Below, one piece after another: positions 50,146 to 58,661 of a stretch of 64,000 bases of DNA (its first letter is position 1; every line of letters begins with the position of its first letter). The notes under the pieces are model-generated. The model was not told the origin of the DNA. It did not search any database and saw nothing but the letters and a program-made list of their open reading frames with translations. The stretch is taken from contig JADIYM010000002.1 in NCBI GenBank assembly GCA_016705245.1, positions 452,146-516,145 of the forward strand, written 5' to 3'. Position numbers and translations under genes: made by a program. The stretch is from Blastocatellia bacterium. Lineage in GTDB: Bacteria > Acidobacteriota > Blastocatellia > UBA7656 > JADIYM01.

Positions 50146-51186
50146 CTAGCCGCGCTCGAACAGCCCACCTTGCGGCGTGAACGTCGTCAGCCCGAAATGC
50201 TCGTATGCCGCACGCGTTGCAACGCGCCCGCGAGGGGTCCGGTTCAGAAAACCGATCTGGATGAGATACGGCTCGATCATCTCCTCGATCGAATCCTTCT
50301 CCTCGTTGATCGCTGCCGAGAGAGTCCCGAGGCCGACGGGGCCCCCCTCGAACTTTTCGATGAGGGTTCTGAGCAGTTTCACGTCCGACTCATCGAGGCC
50401 GAAAGTGTCGATCTCGAGCCGGTCTAGCGCGTTTCGCGCGACGTCGGCCGTCACCCTTCCGTCGAAGAGCACCTCTGCAATGTCGCGCACACGGCGCAAA
50501 AGCCTGTTGGCGATTCGCGGCGTACCGCGAGACCGGCGGGCAATCTCGGCAGAGCCTTCCTCGTCGACCTCGACGCCGAGGATGCCGGACGAGCGTTTGA
50601 CGATTGTCTGCAGTTCCGACGGAGGATAGAAGTCGAGGTGCATGCGGATGCCGAAGCGCCCGCGCAACGGGGCCGTGATCAGTCCGGCTCGGGTCGTGGC
50701 TCCGACGAGCGTGAAGCGAGGCAGCTCTAGCTTGATCGAGCGGGCGGCCGGCCCCTGACCGATGATGATGTCGAGCTGGAAGTCTTCCATTGCCGGGTAG
50801 AGGACTTCTTCGACCGCCGGGTTCAGCCGATGGATCTCGTCGATAAAGAGGACATCGTTTTCCTTGAGGTTCGTGAGGATCGCGGCGAGGTCGCCGGACT
50901 TCTCGATGACCGGGCCCGACGTCGATTTCAGGTCGGCGCCCATCTCGTTGGCGACGATCGTCGCAAGAGTCGTCTTCCCAAGTCCGGGAGGGCCGTACAG
51001 AAGGACGTGGTCGAGCGCCTCCTCGCGTCGAAGGGCGGCGCGAATGAAGATATCCAGATTGTCGGTGACCTTGTGCTGCCCGATGTACTCACGAAGGCGA
51101 CGAGGTCGCAGGCTGAGTTCGTATTCCTGTTCCTCGCCGCCGAGCGAGCCGGCCTCGACGAGCGGGTTCCCGGTACGTTCGCTCAT
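50146..51186 (-). CDS. ruvB: Holliday junction branch migration helicase RuvB
   Basis: RuvB is the hexameric motor that, with RuvA, moves Holliday junctions during recombination and repair. It has 346 residues from the second ATG (51186); an ATG at 51195 is also open. Walker A is LLYGPPGLGKTTLA near 64, Walker B is VLFIDEIHRL near 114, and the sensor regions are TLVGATTRAGLI and RGTPRIANRLLRRVRD. The C-terminal winged helix is QIGFLNRTPRGRVAT. ruvA and ruvC are not in the window; the genes downstream are unrelated. Confidence 0.96.
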   Translation of the reverse strand: MSERTGNPLVEAGSLGGEEQEYELSLRPRRLREYIGQHKVTDNLDIFIRAALRREEALDHVLLYGPPGLGKTTLATIVANEMGADLKSTSGPVIEKSGDLAAILTNLKENDVLFIDEIHRLNPAVEEVLYPAMEDFQLDIIIGQGPAARSIKLELPRFTLVGATTRAGLITAPLRGRFGIRMHLDFYPPSELQTIVKRSSGILGVEVDEEGSAEIARRSRGTPRIANRLLRRVRDIAEVLFDGRVTADVARNALDRLEIDTFGLDESDVKLLRTLIEKFEGGPVGLGTLSAAINEEKDSIEEMIEPYLIQIGFLNRTPRGRVATRAAYEHFGLTTFTPQGGLFERG

Positions 51187-51252
51187 GCGCGGCATGATGG
51201 CAGAGCGGCGGGCAGCGGGTCAAACGTGGGTCACTGGTGGCGCCCGTCGATG

Positions 51253-51258
51253 TATAGT
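51253..51258 (+). promoter_or_regulatory. -10-like hexamer before the DUF2007 gene
   Basis: TATAGT ends 8 nt before the ATG at 51267 with no ribosome site between, the same layout as at polA. Confidence 0.35.
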
Positions 51259-51266
51259 GGCCGCCA

Positions 51267-51572
51267 ATGTCGAACGACGCAACCAGCCCGGAGCCCGCAG
51301 GCTCCGAGACCTCAATGAGGCGCCCGGCAGAGTATTTCGATGATGTGGAGGTCGCTCTGATTCACATCGCCGGAACGCTTCGCGGAGCGCTGAAGGTCGA
51401 ACGATTGCTCACGGACCACGAAGTCCCGTACGCAGTCGAGACCGACAGCTATGTTGGTGGCTTGCTGTTCCGAACCCAGCGAGTCGGTGCGTTCTTCTAT
51501 GTCAGCGAAGGCGATGCCGACCGGGCGCGTGAACTGCTCTCGAGCAAGAGATTCAAGATCCACCGCGAGTAG
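51267..51572 (+). CDS. DUF2007-like small protein
   Basis: The protein has 101 residues. The fold pattern is beta-alpha-beta: VEVALIHIAGTLRGALKVER, then LLTDHEVPYAVETDS and GAFFYVSEGDADRARELL. This resembles DUF2007, a putative PII-like signal-transducing domain in which a helix carries the first half and DADRARELL the last. No ligand site can be named. The protein is cytosolic and stands alone. Confidence 0.65.
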   Translation: MSNDATSPEPAGSETSMRRPAEYFDDVEVALIHIAGTLRGALKVERLLTDHEVPYAVETDSYVGGLLFRTQRVGAFFYVSEGDADRARELLSSKRFKIHRE

Positions 51573-51748
51573 CCTGACAGGAAGGACAGCGACGATCGTG
51601 GGTTCGTCACATTCCCTACCGCGAGTCACGTCCGCCCGTGCACCTGTTGGTCGCCACGAGGTACAAGCGGTTTCCGGGGACTGTGGAACAGGGACCCGGC
51701 CAGAGCATCCTGCTTGGGCGTGCACGATGCCGGAGGTCCCCGTTTTTT

Positions 51749-51873
51749 GAGCCGCGAGCGGTAGCGAGCGTCCCACGGACGGTCTAACGGTTCCGATCAC
51801 TTCCGTCCTTCCGCAACGACGAATCCGCGGTTTAAGGCACCGTCCGTGGGACGCTCGCTACCGCTCGCGGCTC
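51749..51873. repeat. 35-bp perfect inverted repeat with GAGCGGTAGCGAG core
   Basis: The arms 51749-51783 and 51839-51873 are perfectly complementary over 35 bp (GAGCCGCGAGCGGTAGCGAG and on), around a 55-bp loop. The core is shared with the inverted repeat at 3614-3759. A T-run (TTTTTT at 51743-51748) precedes the left arm. It occupies the middle of the 654-bp gap 51573-52226, which has no convincing gene. Confidence 0.75.
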
Positions 51874-51930
51874 GAGGAACGGGGACCAAGGAACGGGAAC
51901 GGGGGACCGAGGAACGGGGACCCGGCGGAA
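51874..51930. repeat. Direct repeats of GGAACGGGGACC
   Basis: The 12-mer GGAACGGGGACC and close variants (GGAACGGGAAC, GGAACAGGGACC at 51684) recur at about 51877, 51890 and 51911. The translation in other frames shows only low-complexity Val-Pro-Arg strings. It borders the perfect inverted repeat and looks like expanded non-coding repeat. Confidence 0.6.
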
Positions 51931-52226
51931 CGCCCTGCCTGGTAGTGCTCGATGTTGGTTCTGTGACGCCTCCGCCAGCGGTGGATTGCCCGTTGCCGGC
52001 TGGCCGGCATCGTCTCCAAACGCCCCTCGGACCTGCACTGTCGCCCTCAGCCAGGGGACGGGACGCGACGGGACCCTGTCCGCTGCAAATCCGTTCAAGC
52101 TCAGTTCTGGGGAGGTCTGACCACACCCTGGGGGCTGCTTTGTCTAAGTCCATGAATTCGCTAAAGATTTCTGACCATCGGCCGATCTGAATCGTCGAGG
52201 AGAGGAGTATTCGTGGGTGAGGCCTT

Positions 52227-53351
52227 ATGGCCGATGAACGCGAAATGTCCACGTCAACACGAATGAGCACCGATCACTTCACGATCGGCGGTGAAAAAGT
52301 TGCGCCCTTCCCGCCCGCTGGTGAAGCGATGGTCGGGACGCAAAACGCCGGCGACACGCCGGGCATCTTTTCGCGTGCCGTAAGTCTCTGCGCGTCGGCG
52401 TACAGGACATTCCTTCACCACCAGAAGCTCAGGCAATTCCGAAAATCCATTGAAGAAGCGCCAGATAGCGTCTCGATCCTCAACCAATACGCGAACTATC
52501 TTGAATCCCAGGCGATGCGGCCGGAGGCGGCGGCTGTCTACGGCCGACTCGTCACCATCTGCCGAAGACAGCGTGAGGCCGACAAGGCCGCCGTCTATTG
52601 CAGAAAGCTCGACAGCGTGGGAAACCCTGACGCAGCTAGATGTTATCGAGAGATGGCGATTCTCTACTCTGAATTGAGCCGCTACGAGGATGCCGCCAGT
52701 GCGGCACGCCGCGTCGTCGAGCTTTATCTCGATGAAGGCCAGACCAAGGCGGCAACCGGTTACATCCGGCAGTTGCCGGCGATTGGCAGTCGTACGGAGC
52801 AGGTCCGGGCGGAGCTTCTCAAGCTCATGGACGGTGCTCCTACGTCCAGGGGGGCGATACACAGACCCACGTCGGGACTTTCATCGCCGCACGCGACAGG
52901 CTCTCCGAGCTACCGCCCCGCATCCTCATATGCGACGAGCCCGCTCTCCGCGCCCGATCCATCATTGGACGACGGAGTCTTTCTTGCCGGCCACATGGGG
53001 CGGATCACACCCTTCGATGTCGTCCAGATCGTTGAAAGCAACTCGCTCACCGGCCGGCTGGATTTCCAGAATCCCCAGAAACCCGGTGCGATCTTCTTCC
53101 GCGACGGCCATATCGTCGCTGCCATCTCGGGATCGCAGCGGGGCTATGTGGCCCTGAAGGAGGTCTTCACCGCTGAGCCCGGACCATTCCGGGTCGTCGT
53201 GACCGATGTCGTTCCGGCTGACGAGTTCGAGGAGCGGAACAACACCGGTCTCGTGCTCGATATCCTCCGCGACATCGACGAGGCGACGGAACACGGCGAA
53301 GAAGGTCACCCCGAGCTCGTGCGACCCGGCCAGGACGACTTCTACCTCTAA
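52227..53351 (+). CDS. TPR and DUF4388 (PATAN) domain protein
   Basis: This has 374 residues. After a disordered N-terminus, residues ~65-205 hold TPR-like helices (VSILNQYANYLESQAM, AAAVYGRLVTICRRQ, AARCYREMAILYSELSRYED). A Ser/Pro linker follows. The last ~110 residues form a DUF4388/PATAN domain: GHMGRITPFDVVQIVESNSL, GRLDFQ, GAIFFRDGHIVAA and YVALKEVF. PATAN domains occur in two-component and gliding-motility proteins, for example in Myxococcus and cyanobacteria. A signalling role is likely but not shown. It ends overlapping the minus-strand regulator by 4 nt. Confidence 0.8.
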   Translation: MADEREMSTSTRMSTDHFTIGGEKVAPFPPAGEAMVGTQNAGDTPGIFSRAVSLCASAYRTFLHHQKLRQFRKSIEEAPDSVSILNQYANYLESQAMRPEAAAVYGRLVTICRRQREADKAAVYCRKLDSVGNPDAARCYREMAILYSELSRYEDAASAARRVVELYLDEGQTKAATGYIRQLPAIGSRTEQVRAELLKLMDGAPTSRGAIHRPTSGLSSPHATGSPSYRPASSYATSPLSAPDPSLDDGVFLAGHMGRITPFDVVQIVESNSLTGRLDFQNPQKPGAIFFRDGHIVAAISGSQRGYVALKEVFTAEPGPFRVVVTDVVPADEFEERNNTGLVLDILRDIDEATEHGEEGHPELVRPGQDDFYL

Positions 53352-54542
53352 ACGGAGGGAATCTCGACCCGGAATCCCTCGGCCGACATAACGAGGCGCA
53401 GTGCTTCACGTCGCGTGAAGTCCTGCACCACTCTCGTCATCATTGGTATCCCACCCTCGAACCGCCGAATCCCGTAAGCCGGGCTCTCGAAGAGTCCCTT
53501 GATTCGCGGATTCGTCGCTTCCTTCACTCCCAGCCGAAACGATCGACGCGTGAGTCCGCTCGCGGGCGCCGGATTCGTTACGACGAGTCGGTCGTCGTAG
53601 AGCGACATCCGGGTCGGCAAGTGTTGGGAGACGTCGCGATGCACCAGCGCATTCGCGATGGCTTCACCAACCGCCGCCCTCGGGAGGAACGGACGCGCCG
53701 CGACCGGTGACGCATCGCGCCGCTTGGGCCGATGATCCCAGAGGTCGGCGTAACGCTCGAGGAACCCGACGGCTCGCTCGTGAAGTATCGAGAGGTTGCC
53801 GCGAATCTCGAGCTCTTCGACCACTTCGGCCGCGTCTCGTGGCCCGGCAAGGCGCTCGACGATTACCTTCCCCGTACGGCACGGCGAGCCGCATGTCGCG
53901 CAACAGCGCATCGGTCTTGTAGCCCTCGCGAATTCCAGGGTCGACGCCAAGTTCTCGCACGTAACCCCATAGCGACCCCTCGTCGATGTCGTCGCCGGCG
54001 TCCGAGGTCGCGATTGGCGTATCCTCGAATCCTCGCGCTCCTGTACGTCCCCGGAAGAGCTCGGCGATCTCGTCTGCTGTCGCCTCGCGTTTCGCGGAAC
54101 CGACGCGGACGAAGAAGCGGCCGTCTATCGTGCGGTGAGGCGCACGACGAACATCCACCTCGACGACGACGAGTCGCAGCCCGCTGTCGAAGGCGACCTT
54201 GTCGATCCGCGGCCACACAGACGGCACGATCTGCTCGCGGCAGATAGTCAGCAGGTCCTGCTCGAGTGTCTCGGGATTCGAGACGCCCTCGAGCCGCAGC
54301 TGATCGGTGACACCGAACACGATCGTGCCGCCACCGCTGTTCGCGAGAGCGCAGATTCCGGCTGCAATCTTGTCGGGGTTCGAAAACCGAACCTTGAACT
54401 CGAGGTAGCTGTCCTCACCGCCGCGGATGGCGTCAATGAGGTCTGTCCGGTCGATGTGACGGCCGGTGAGATGTTCGTTCTTGAAAAGAGCGCGCTCCGT
54501 CGAGGGGACGAATCGCCGGTTCCGGCCGAACTTGCGTGCCAT
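53348..54542 (-). pseudogene. AlbA_2 (AAA_4)-type DNA-binding regulator, frame-disrupted
   Basis: The N-terminal frame (from the ATG 54542, GAGGAG upstream) has the AlbA_2/Schlafen-like domain: SYLEFKVRFSNPDKIAAGIC, then LANSGGGTIVFGVTDQL, and an RFFVRVGSAKREA segment. It continues to about 53880, then leaves the natural sequence. The rest is in another frame to 53348 (GKVIVERLAGPRD, the helicase-like AVGEAIANALVHRDVS, RMSLYDDRLVVTNPA). The family normally has ~30-40 residues between these parts that are not seen, so the break may be more than one base. The protein would be a transcription regulator. Confidence 0.65.
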
Positions 54543-54632
54543 GGCGCTCCTCGGGGTGTCCGGATGACTGCCGCCTGTGCGGCAGATGCTACCACAGCAC
54601 GCCAGACCGGGTCACAGGGCTCTTGCGGAGGG

Positions 54633-54834
54633 CAATGGGTCACTTTCGATCAAGGTCCCCGCGATCTTGAGCGTTCTCAAATTGCGTCTTTGCGTCTTCC
54701 TTTGCGCCTTTGCGAAAAACTCTCTATTCCGTCGTAGAAGTTCTCGCGAAGTCGCAAAGGAAGACGCAAAGACGCAAGAGAGCAGCTGAAATGTTAAGGT
54801 CCGAGTCGACGCCAGACAAAGTTGACTTCGAACC
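54633..54834. mobile_element. MITE-like element, copy C
   Basis: The element lies in the 346-bp gap before the ferredoxin gene. The left end CAATGGGTCA at 54633-54642 and the following TTCGATC-AGGTCCC match the end of copy A. The right end TGACTTCGAACC near 54823-54834 is degenerate. The hairpin arms are about 54674-54716 and 54741-54782, with AAGACGCAAAGACGCAA in common with the other copies. It is the shortest copy, and flanking direct repeats are not clear. Confidence 0.65.
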
Positions 54835-54888
54835 GGGCGCCGGGCAGTATTCGAAGGCTTCTGACGCTATCGATCACTGTCCCTCCCT

Positions 54889-55122
54889 ATGGCCGAGCGA
54901 ACCGACAAGCAGCCTGGAAGTGCACCCGGAGCGTACTACGTCGACACACAGTGCATCGACTGCGACGTCTGCCGCGACACGGCGCCGGACTTCTTCACGC
55001 GCAACGACGATGATGGCTTCTCGTACTTGTTCGCCCAGCCGCAAACACCGGACGAGATCGAGCTTTGCGAAGAAGCGCTTCAGAGCTGTCCCGTCGACGC
55101 CATCGGCAACGACGGCGCGTAG
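54889..55122 (+). CDS. Single-cluster 4Fe-4S ferredoxin
   Basis: The protein has 77 residues. The cysteines read CIDCDVC followed by a final SCPVDAI, which is four Cys and so one 4Fe-4S cluster, as in Thermotoga- or Bacillus-type ferredoxins. The stretch RDTAPDFF after the first three matches the family (P-x-x-F). It would shuttle electrons in the cytosol; the partner is not adjacent. The 3' end overlaps the minus-strand TPR gene by 43 nt. Confidence 0.9.
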   Translation: MAERTDKQPGSAPGAYYVDTQCIDCDVCRDTAPDFFTRNDDDGFSYLFAQPQTPDEIELCEEALQSCPVDAIGNDGA

Positions 55123-56336
55123 GGTTCTCTCACAACTCGCTCAGCCCGCTTGTGCGAATCGAGGACGTCGGCGCGGCGCAGGACTATACGATATTGGGCT
55201 AGCGCTTCCGCACGCTGCTTCAAGGCATCGTGGCACAGGCCAGCCGAGAGCCGGGCTAGTGTCACCAGGTCACGGTCGGCCCCCTTCCAGGTCCAGACGA
55301 GCGCATATCTCGAGAGTGCGCGATCGTAGCGTCCACCGAGGCGGAGCGCTTCGCCGTGGGAGTATTCGAGAAAGTCACGGGCCTCGGCCGTGGCGCGCGG
55401 CGTGTCGGCAAGTTTTGCAAACGCCTCGTAGGCGGCATCGTGACGCTTGAGCTTCACGAGAGTGTTGGCCTCCTCGAGCGCCACGATGTAGTTCACCGGA
55501 TACTTCGCCTTGAGCTCGCGAAGGGTGGCGACAGAATCATCGAGCCGGCCTTCACGGGCATAAAGGCCCACGAGCATGACGCGCGCGTCATCGCCGACAC
55601 GAGCGCCTTGCTTCGCTGCACGCTCGATTTCGGCGAGACCTTCCCGCCGGGATCCGCGCACGCCACCCATTACTGCCGCGATCTTCACAGCAAACGGCAG
55701 ACTGCCTACAACGTAGTGATACAGCCCGATCGTCAGGTACGCGTCGGCGAATTTTGGATCGAGCTTCAGTACTTTCTCGTGCAGGTCGACCGCCTTCGAT
55801 CCGTTCCGCAGGGCGGCAAAGAATGCCCGCGCCATCGTCGCCTCGTATCCACCGAGCGCACCGTGGGCGGCACCGAGGTAGTAGAGCGACTCGGTATCCT
55901 TCGGGTTGGCCTTCACGCGCGCATCGGCAAGCTCGATCGCACGCTTCAGATCCGCCCTGAATGCCTTGTCCACGACCGGATCGACGGTTTTCTCCTTCTG
56001 CGCGTAGAAATCGTCGCGAGAATATAGGCTGGTCGACAGCAATCGCTGGTCGAACAGCGACTTCAGCCACACGGTGGTGGCGCGATACAGGTAGCCCTGC
56101 GGTCGATCCGGCGCCAGACGGACAAACTCGTCAAAGGACTTCTGGGCTCTCGCGTATTCGAGCGAATAGAGCGCCACAAGTCCGGCGGAACGCTGTTCGT
56201 CGAGTGCCTGCTCGAGGGCCGATCCGGTCAGCGCCTGGACCTGCATCGGAGAGGCTGCACGTGCCGTCATCGGACCGGCAAGAACCGGCGCAATGAGCGC
56301 GGCGAGAATCGCCAGAATCAACATGGTGCTCTGCAT
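55080..56336 (-). CDS. Secreted TPR protein
   Basis: The ATG at 56334-56336 has GGGAG 8 nt before it (418 residues). A signal peptide covers residues ~1-30. TPR-type helices run through the protein (AQKSFDEFVRLAPDRPQGYLY, read here as two helices; DTESLYYLGAAHGALGGYEA; VLKLDPKFADAYLTIGLYHY; ALSRYALVWTWKGADRD), giving roughly eight repeats. It probably acts as a periplasmic scaffold. It is coupled to the diacylglycerol kinase gene, whose TGA lies 5 nt upstream of its ATG. Confidence 0.75.
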   Translation of the reverse strand: MQSTMLILAILAALIAPVLAGPMTARAASPMQVQALTGSALEQALDEQRSAGLVALYSLEYARAQKSFDEFVRLAPDRPQGYLYRATTVWLKSLFDQRLLSTSLYSRDDFYAQKEKTVDPVVDKAFRADLKRAIELADARVKANPKDTESLYYLGAAHGALGGYEATMARAFFAALRNGSKAVDLHEKVLKLDPKFADAYLTIGLYHYVVGSLPFAVKIAAVMGGVRGSRREGLAEIERAAKQGARVGDDARVMLVGLYAREGRLDDSVATLRELKAKYPVNYIVALEEANTLVKLKRHDAAYEAFAKLADTPRATAEARDFLEYSHGEALRLGGRYDRALSRYALVWTWKGADRDLVTLARLSAGLCHDALKQRAEALAQYRIVLRRADVLDSHKRAERVVREPYAPSLPMASTGQL

Positions 56337-56341
56337 CGAAT

Positions 56342-57258
56342 TCACTCCCGTTCAGACCATTTCGGACCGACGACGACCGTCAGAGCGTCCGGAACGGACT
56401 CGAATCTCATCGGAAGCTGTCCAAGCAGCTCCCCGTCGACCTGAACCCACGGTTGATTGTCCGGCGATCCGGTTGCCGTAAGTACGGTCGTCTTCAGGTA
56501 CGTCACATCGCCGAACCGGGTCGGATCGCCAAGCGCGCACGCGAGGAGGTCCGGGGCATACGCGATCGCCAGGCGTCGGGTAGGAAAGATGCAGACATCG
56601 AGCGCGGGTTCCGAAAGCGAAGCCTGCGGTGTGATGCTGAGTGGACCGCCATAACAGGCCGCGTTGCCGACGACGACCGCGGCTCCTTCGTGGCGAACGC
56701 CGCTTACTTCGATCTCAAATGGCTCGGGCCGCCAACCCACGATGTGTTTGAGCCCGGACACCCAGAACGCGCCTTCTCCGTAAGTCGCCTGAGCTGCGGA
56801 CTGACGCCGCGAACGATTGACGCGTCGAGCCCGATTCCCGCCATCAAAGCAAAATAGCGTGAACCCGCTTTCCCGAGTGCGATTCGAATGCGGCGATCCG
56901 CGGCAATCGTGGCGACTACGCCTTCCGTGTCGGTCGGAACCCCGAGTTCGCGCGCAAGCACGTTCGCCGTTCCTCCGGGCCAGATCGCCATGGGCGTCGC
57001 TGTCTCGGCAAGTCCCTGCACGACCTCGTTGATCGTGCCGTCTCCGCCACTCGCTATGACGAGATCTACGCCGTCGAGCGACGCCTTTCGCGCGAGCTCC
57101 GCCGCCGTCCCGGGTCCCGGAGTCGGCCTCGGCTCGGCGTCGACGCCGACCGACGAGAGACGGGCAACCATCTCGTCAGCGTCGTGTCCTCTGTCACGCT
57201 TCCGATGCGCGCCCGAATTCGGGTTGTAGATCAATGCTGCGGTGCGTCGTTGGCTCAC
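56342..57258 (-). pseudogene. Diacylglycerol/sphingosine kinase-family protein, frameshifted
   Basis: The first frame starts at the GTG 57256-57258 (GGAGG upstream) and carries the DAGK catalytic N-terminus: ALIYNPNSG, VIASGGDGTINEVVQGLAE near residue 75 and PGGTANVLARELG near 100. Near 56765-56785 the reading frame must change, after LTEKA, to continue as FWVSGLKHIVGWRPEPFEI to the stop at 56342. Two extra bases in a GCGC run would explain it. Proteins of this family phosphorylate diacylglycerol or related lipids at the inner membrane face. It precedes the TPR gene in the same operon. Confidence 0.75.
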
Positions 57259-57420
57259 GGGCTGCCTCCAGTTCAATCGTCGTGCCGCGAGCCTATAATA
57301 GCCCCGCCGTCGACCATCGGAAGCGCTAGGCCGCATCGGGTCAACGAGTTAGGGCCGTCGACGTCCGACACGCAGGGTGCTCGGGCCATCCGGCCAGCCG
57401 CCGGAATCCTCCGACAGGTG

Positions 57421-58656
57421 TCAGCGTGTCGCTCTGGAGAGTCCAGGGCCTGGGAATGCGAACTCGAGCATCTCGCCGAACCGAGCGGCCCACGCCGATT
57501 CGTCGTGCCCGGCACCTGCGTATTCGCGAAACCGCAGATCGGTCCCGAGATTCCATCCCTTGCGGACGAGCGCATCTCTCAGCAGGCGCGCCTGCTCCAA
57601 CGCCCCCGGTCCCTCGTTGGTGCCCATGTCGAGCCAGATACGCTGCGCGGTGCGCTCTCCGAGGGCGTCTACGCCTTTGACGATCGACATTTCGTCCCAC
57701 CACACCGATGGTGATACGACAAAGAGAGTGCCGAAGACCGCCGGATACTTCAGCCCGAGGTGCAGCGTAACGAGTCCGCCGAGCGACGACCCGCCGAGCG
57801 CCGTACGGTCAGCGGACGCCTGCGTTCTGTACGTCCGATCGATGAACGGCTTGAGTTCGTTTACCAGGAACCGGCCGTACGCATCCGCTTTTCCGCCGAA
57901 ACGCAGTAATCCGTTTGGCGTATCTCGGGCCATTGGCGTGGGTGTGTAGTCGTCCACACGACGATCCGAAACGCTGTGCACACCGACAACGATGACCGGT
58001 TCGACGCGCCTGGCTCGCACGAGTGCGATCGACGACTCGTCCACCTGCCATTCGCCGCCGTTCCCCTCGGCCGCGTTGAAGAGGTTCTGTCCATCGTGGA
58101 GGTAGATGACCGGGAACCTGCGACGTGTCGCGGTGGCGTATTCCGCTGGCAGCAATACCGTCACGTCGCGCGCCTGGACGAACGTGGAGGGAAACGCTGG
58201 ATGACGCGAGACCCGGCCTCTAAGCGTGTTCGGAAACGGCGGGCCGGCTGCGTCGAAGGCGCGCGTCACGATGGCGCCCGGGCGCGTGATCAGGAGCGGC
58301 CGGTTAGGCCCGTTCTCCCATCCGTCGTTGGGATTGTCCGTTCCGTCCACCTTGAACTTGTGCGACAGGAAGGCAGTGCGTGACGGACGGACCGGTACCG
58401 TGAACCGGACGTCGTACACGCCGTCCCGGTCCGGATCGACGGCGGGGAGCGTCGTGCCCCACGACAGCGGCGAGCTTCCGCCGCGAAGTCCCACCGTCTC
58501 GGTCTTCGGATCGAACCAGCCCGCCTTGATCGGCGCGCGCATGTCTATGCGCACCGTGATTTTCGCCGACGGCTCGTTCGCCTGCGCGGCCGATCCCGAA
58601 TGCGCCAGAAGGCACGCAAGTACCGCGCAACTCGCGATTCGGAGGCAGTTGTACAT
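57421..58656 (-). CDS. Secreted esterase (EstD/Fes-like) with N-terminal beta-sandwich
   Basis: This has 411 residues with a signal peptide (~1-26). Residues ~30-130 are an immunoglobulin/CBM-like domain (ITVRIDMRAPIKAGWF, RDGVYDVRFTVP). The esterase-D/Fes alpha/beta hydrolase follows: FPVIYLHDGQNLF, the nucleophile Ser in LGGSSLGGLVTLH near 283 and the C-terminal His in AGAGHDESAW near 385. This class cleaves esters of sugars, siderophores or lignin phenols; the substrate cannot be stated. It begins 5 nt after guaB ends on the same strand. Confidence 0.85.
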   Translation of the reverse strand: MYNCLRIASCAVLACLLAHSGSAAQANEPSAKITVRIDMRAPIKAGWFDPKTETVGLRGGSSPLSWGTTLPAVDPDRDGVYDVRFTVPVRPSRTAFLSHKFKVDGTDNPNDGWENGPNRPLLITRPGAIVTRAFDAAGPPFPNTLRGRVSRHPAFPSTFVQARDVTVLLPAEYATATRRRFPVIYLHDGQNLFNAAEGNGGEWQVDESSIALVRARRVEPVIVVGVHSVSDRRVDDYTPTPMARDTPNGLLRFGGKADAYGRFLVNELKPFIDRTYRTQASADRTALGGSSLGGLVTLHLGLKYPAVFGTLFVVSPSVWWDEMSIVKGVDALGERTAQRIWLDMGTNEGPGALEQARLLRDALVRKGWNLGTDLRFREYAGAGHDESAWAARFGEMLEFAFPGPGLSRATR

Positions 58657-58661
58657 CTGCG

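Noticed and set aside
51573..52226. Short frames with Val-Pro-Arg strings
   Set aside because: They are translations of the GGAACGGGGACC repeats and have no conserved protein features.
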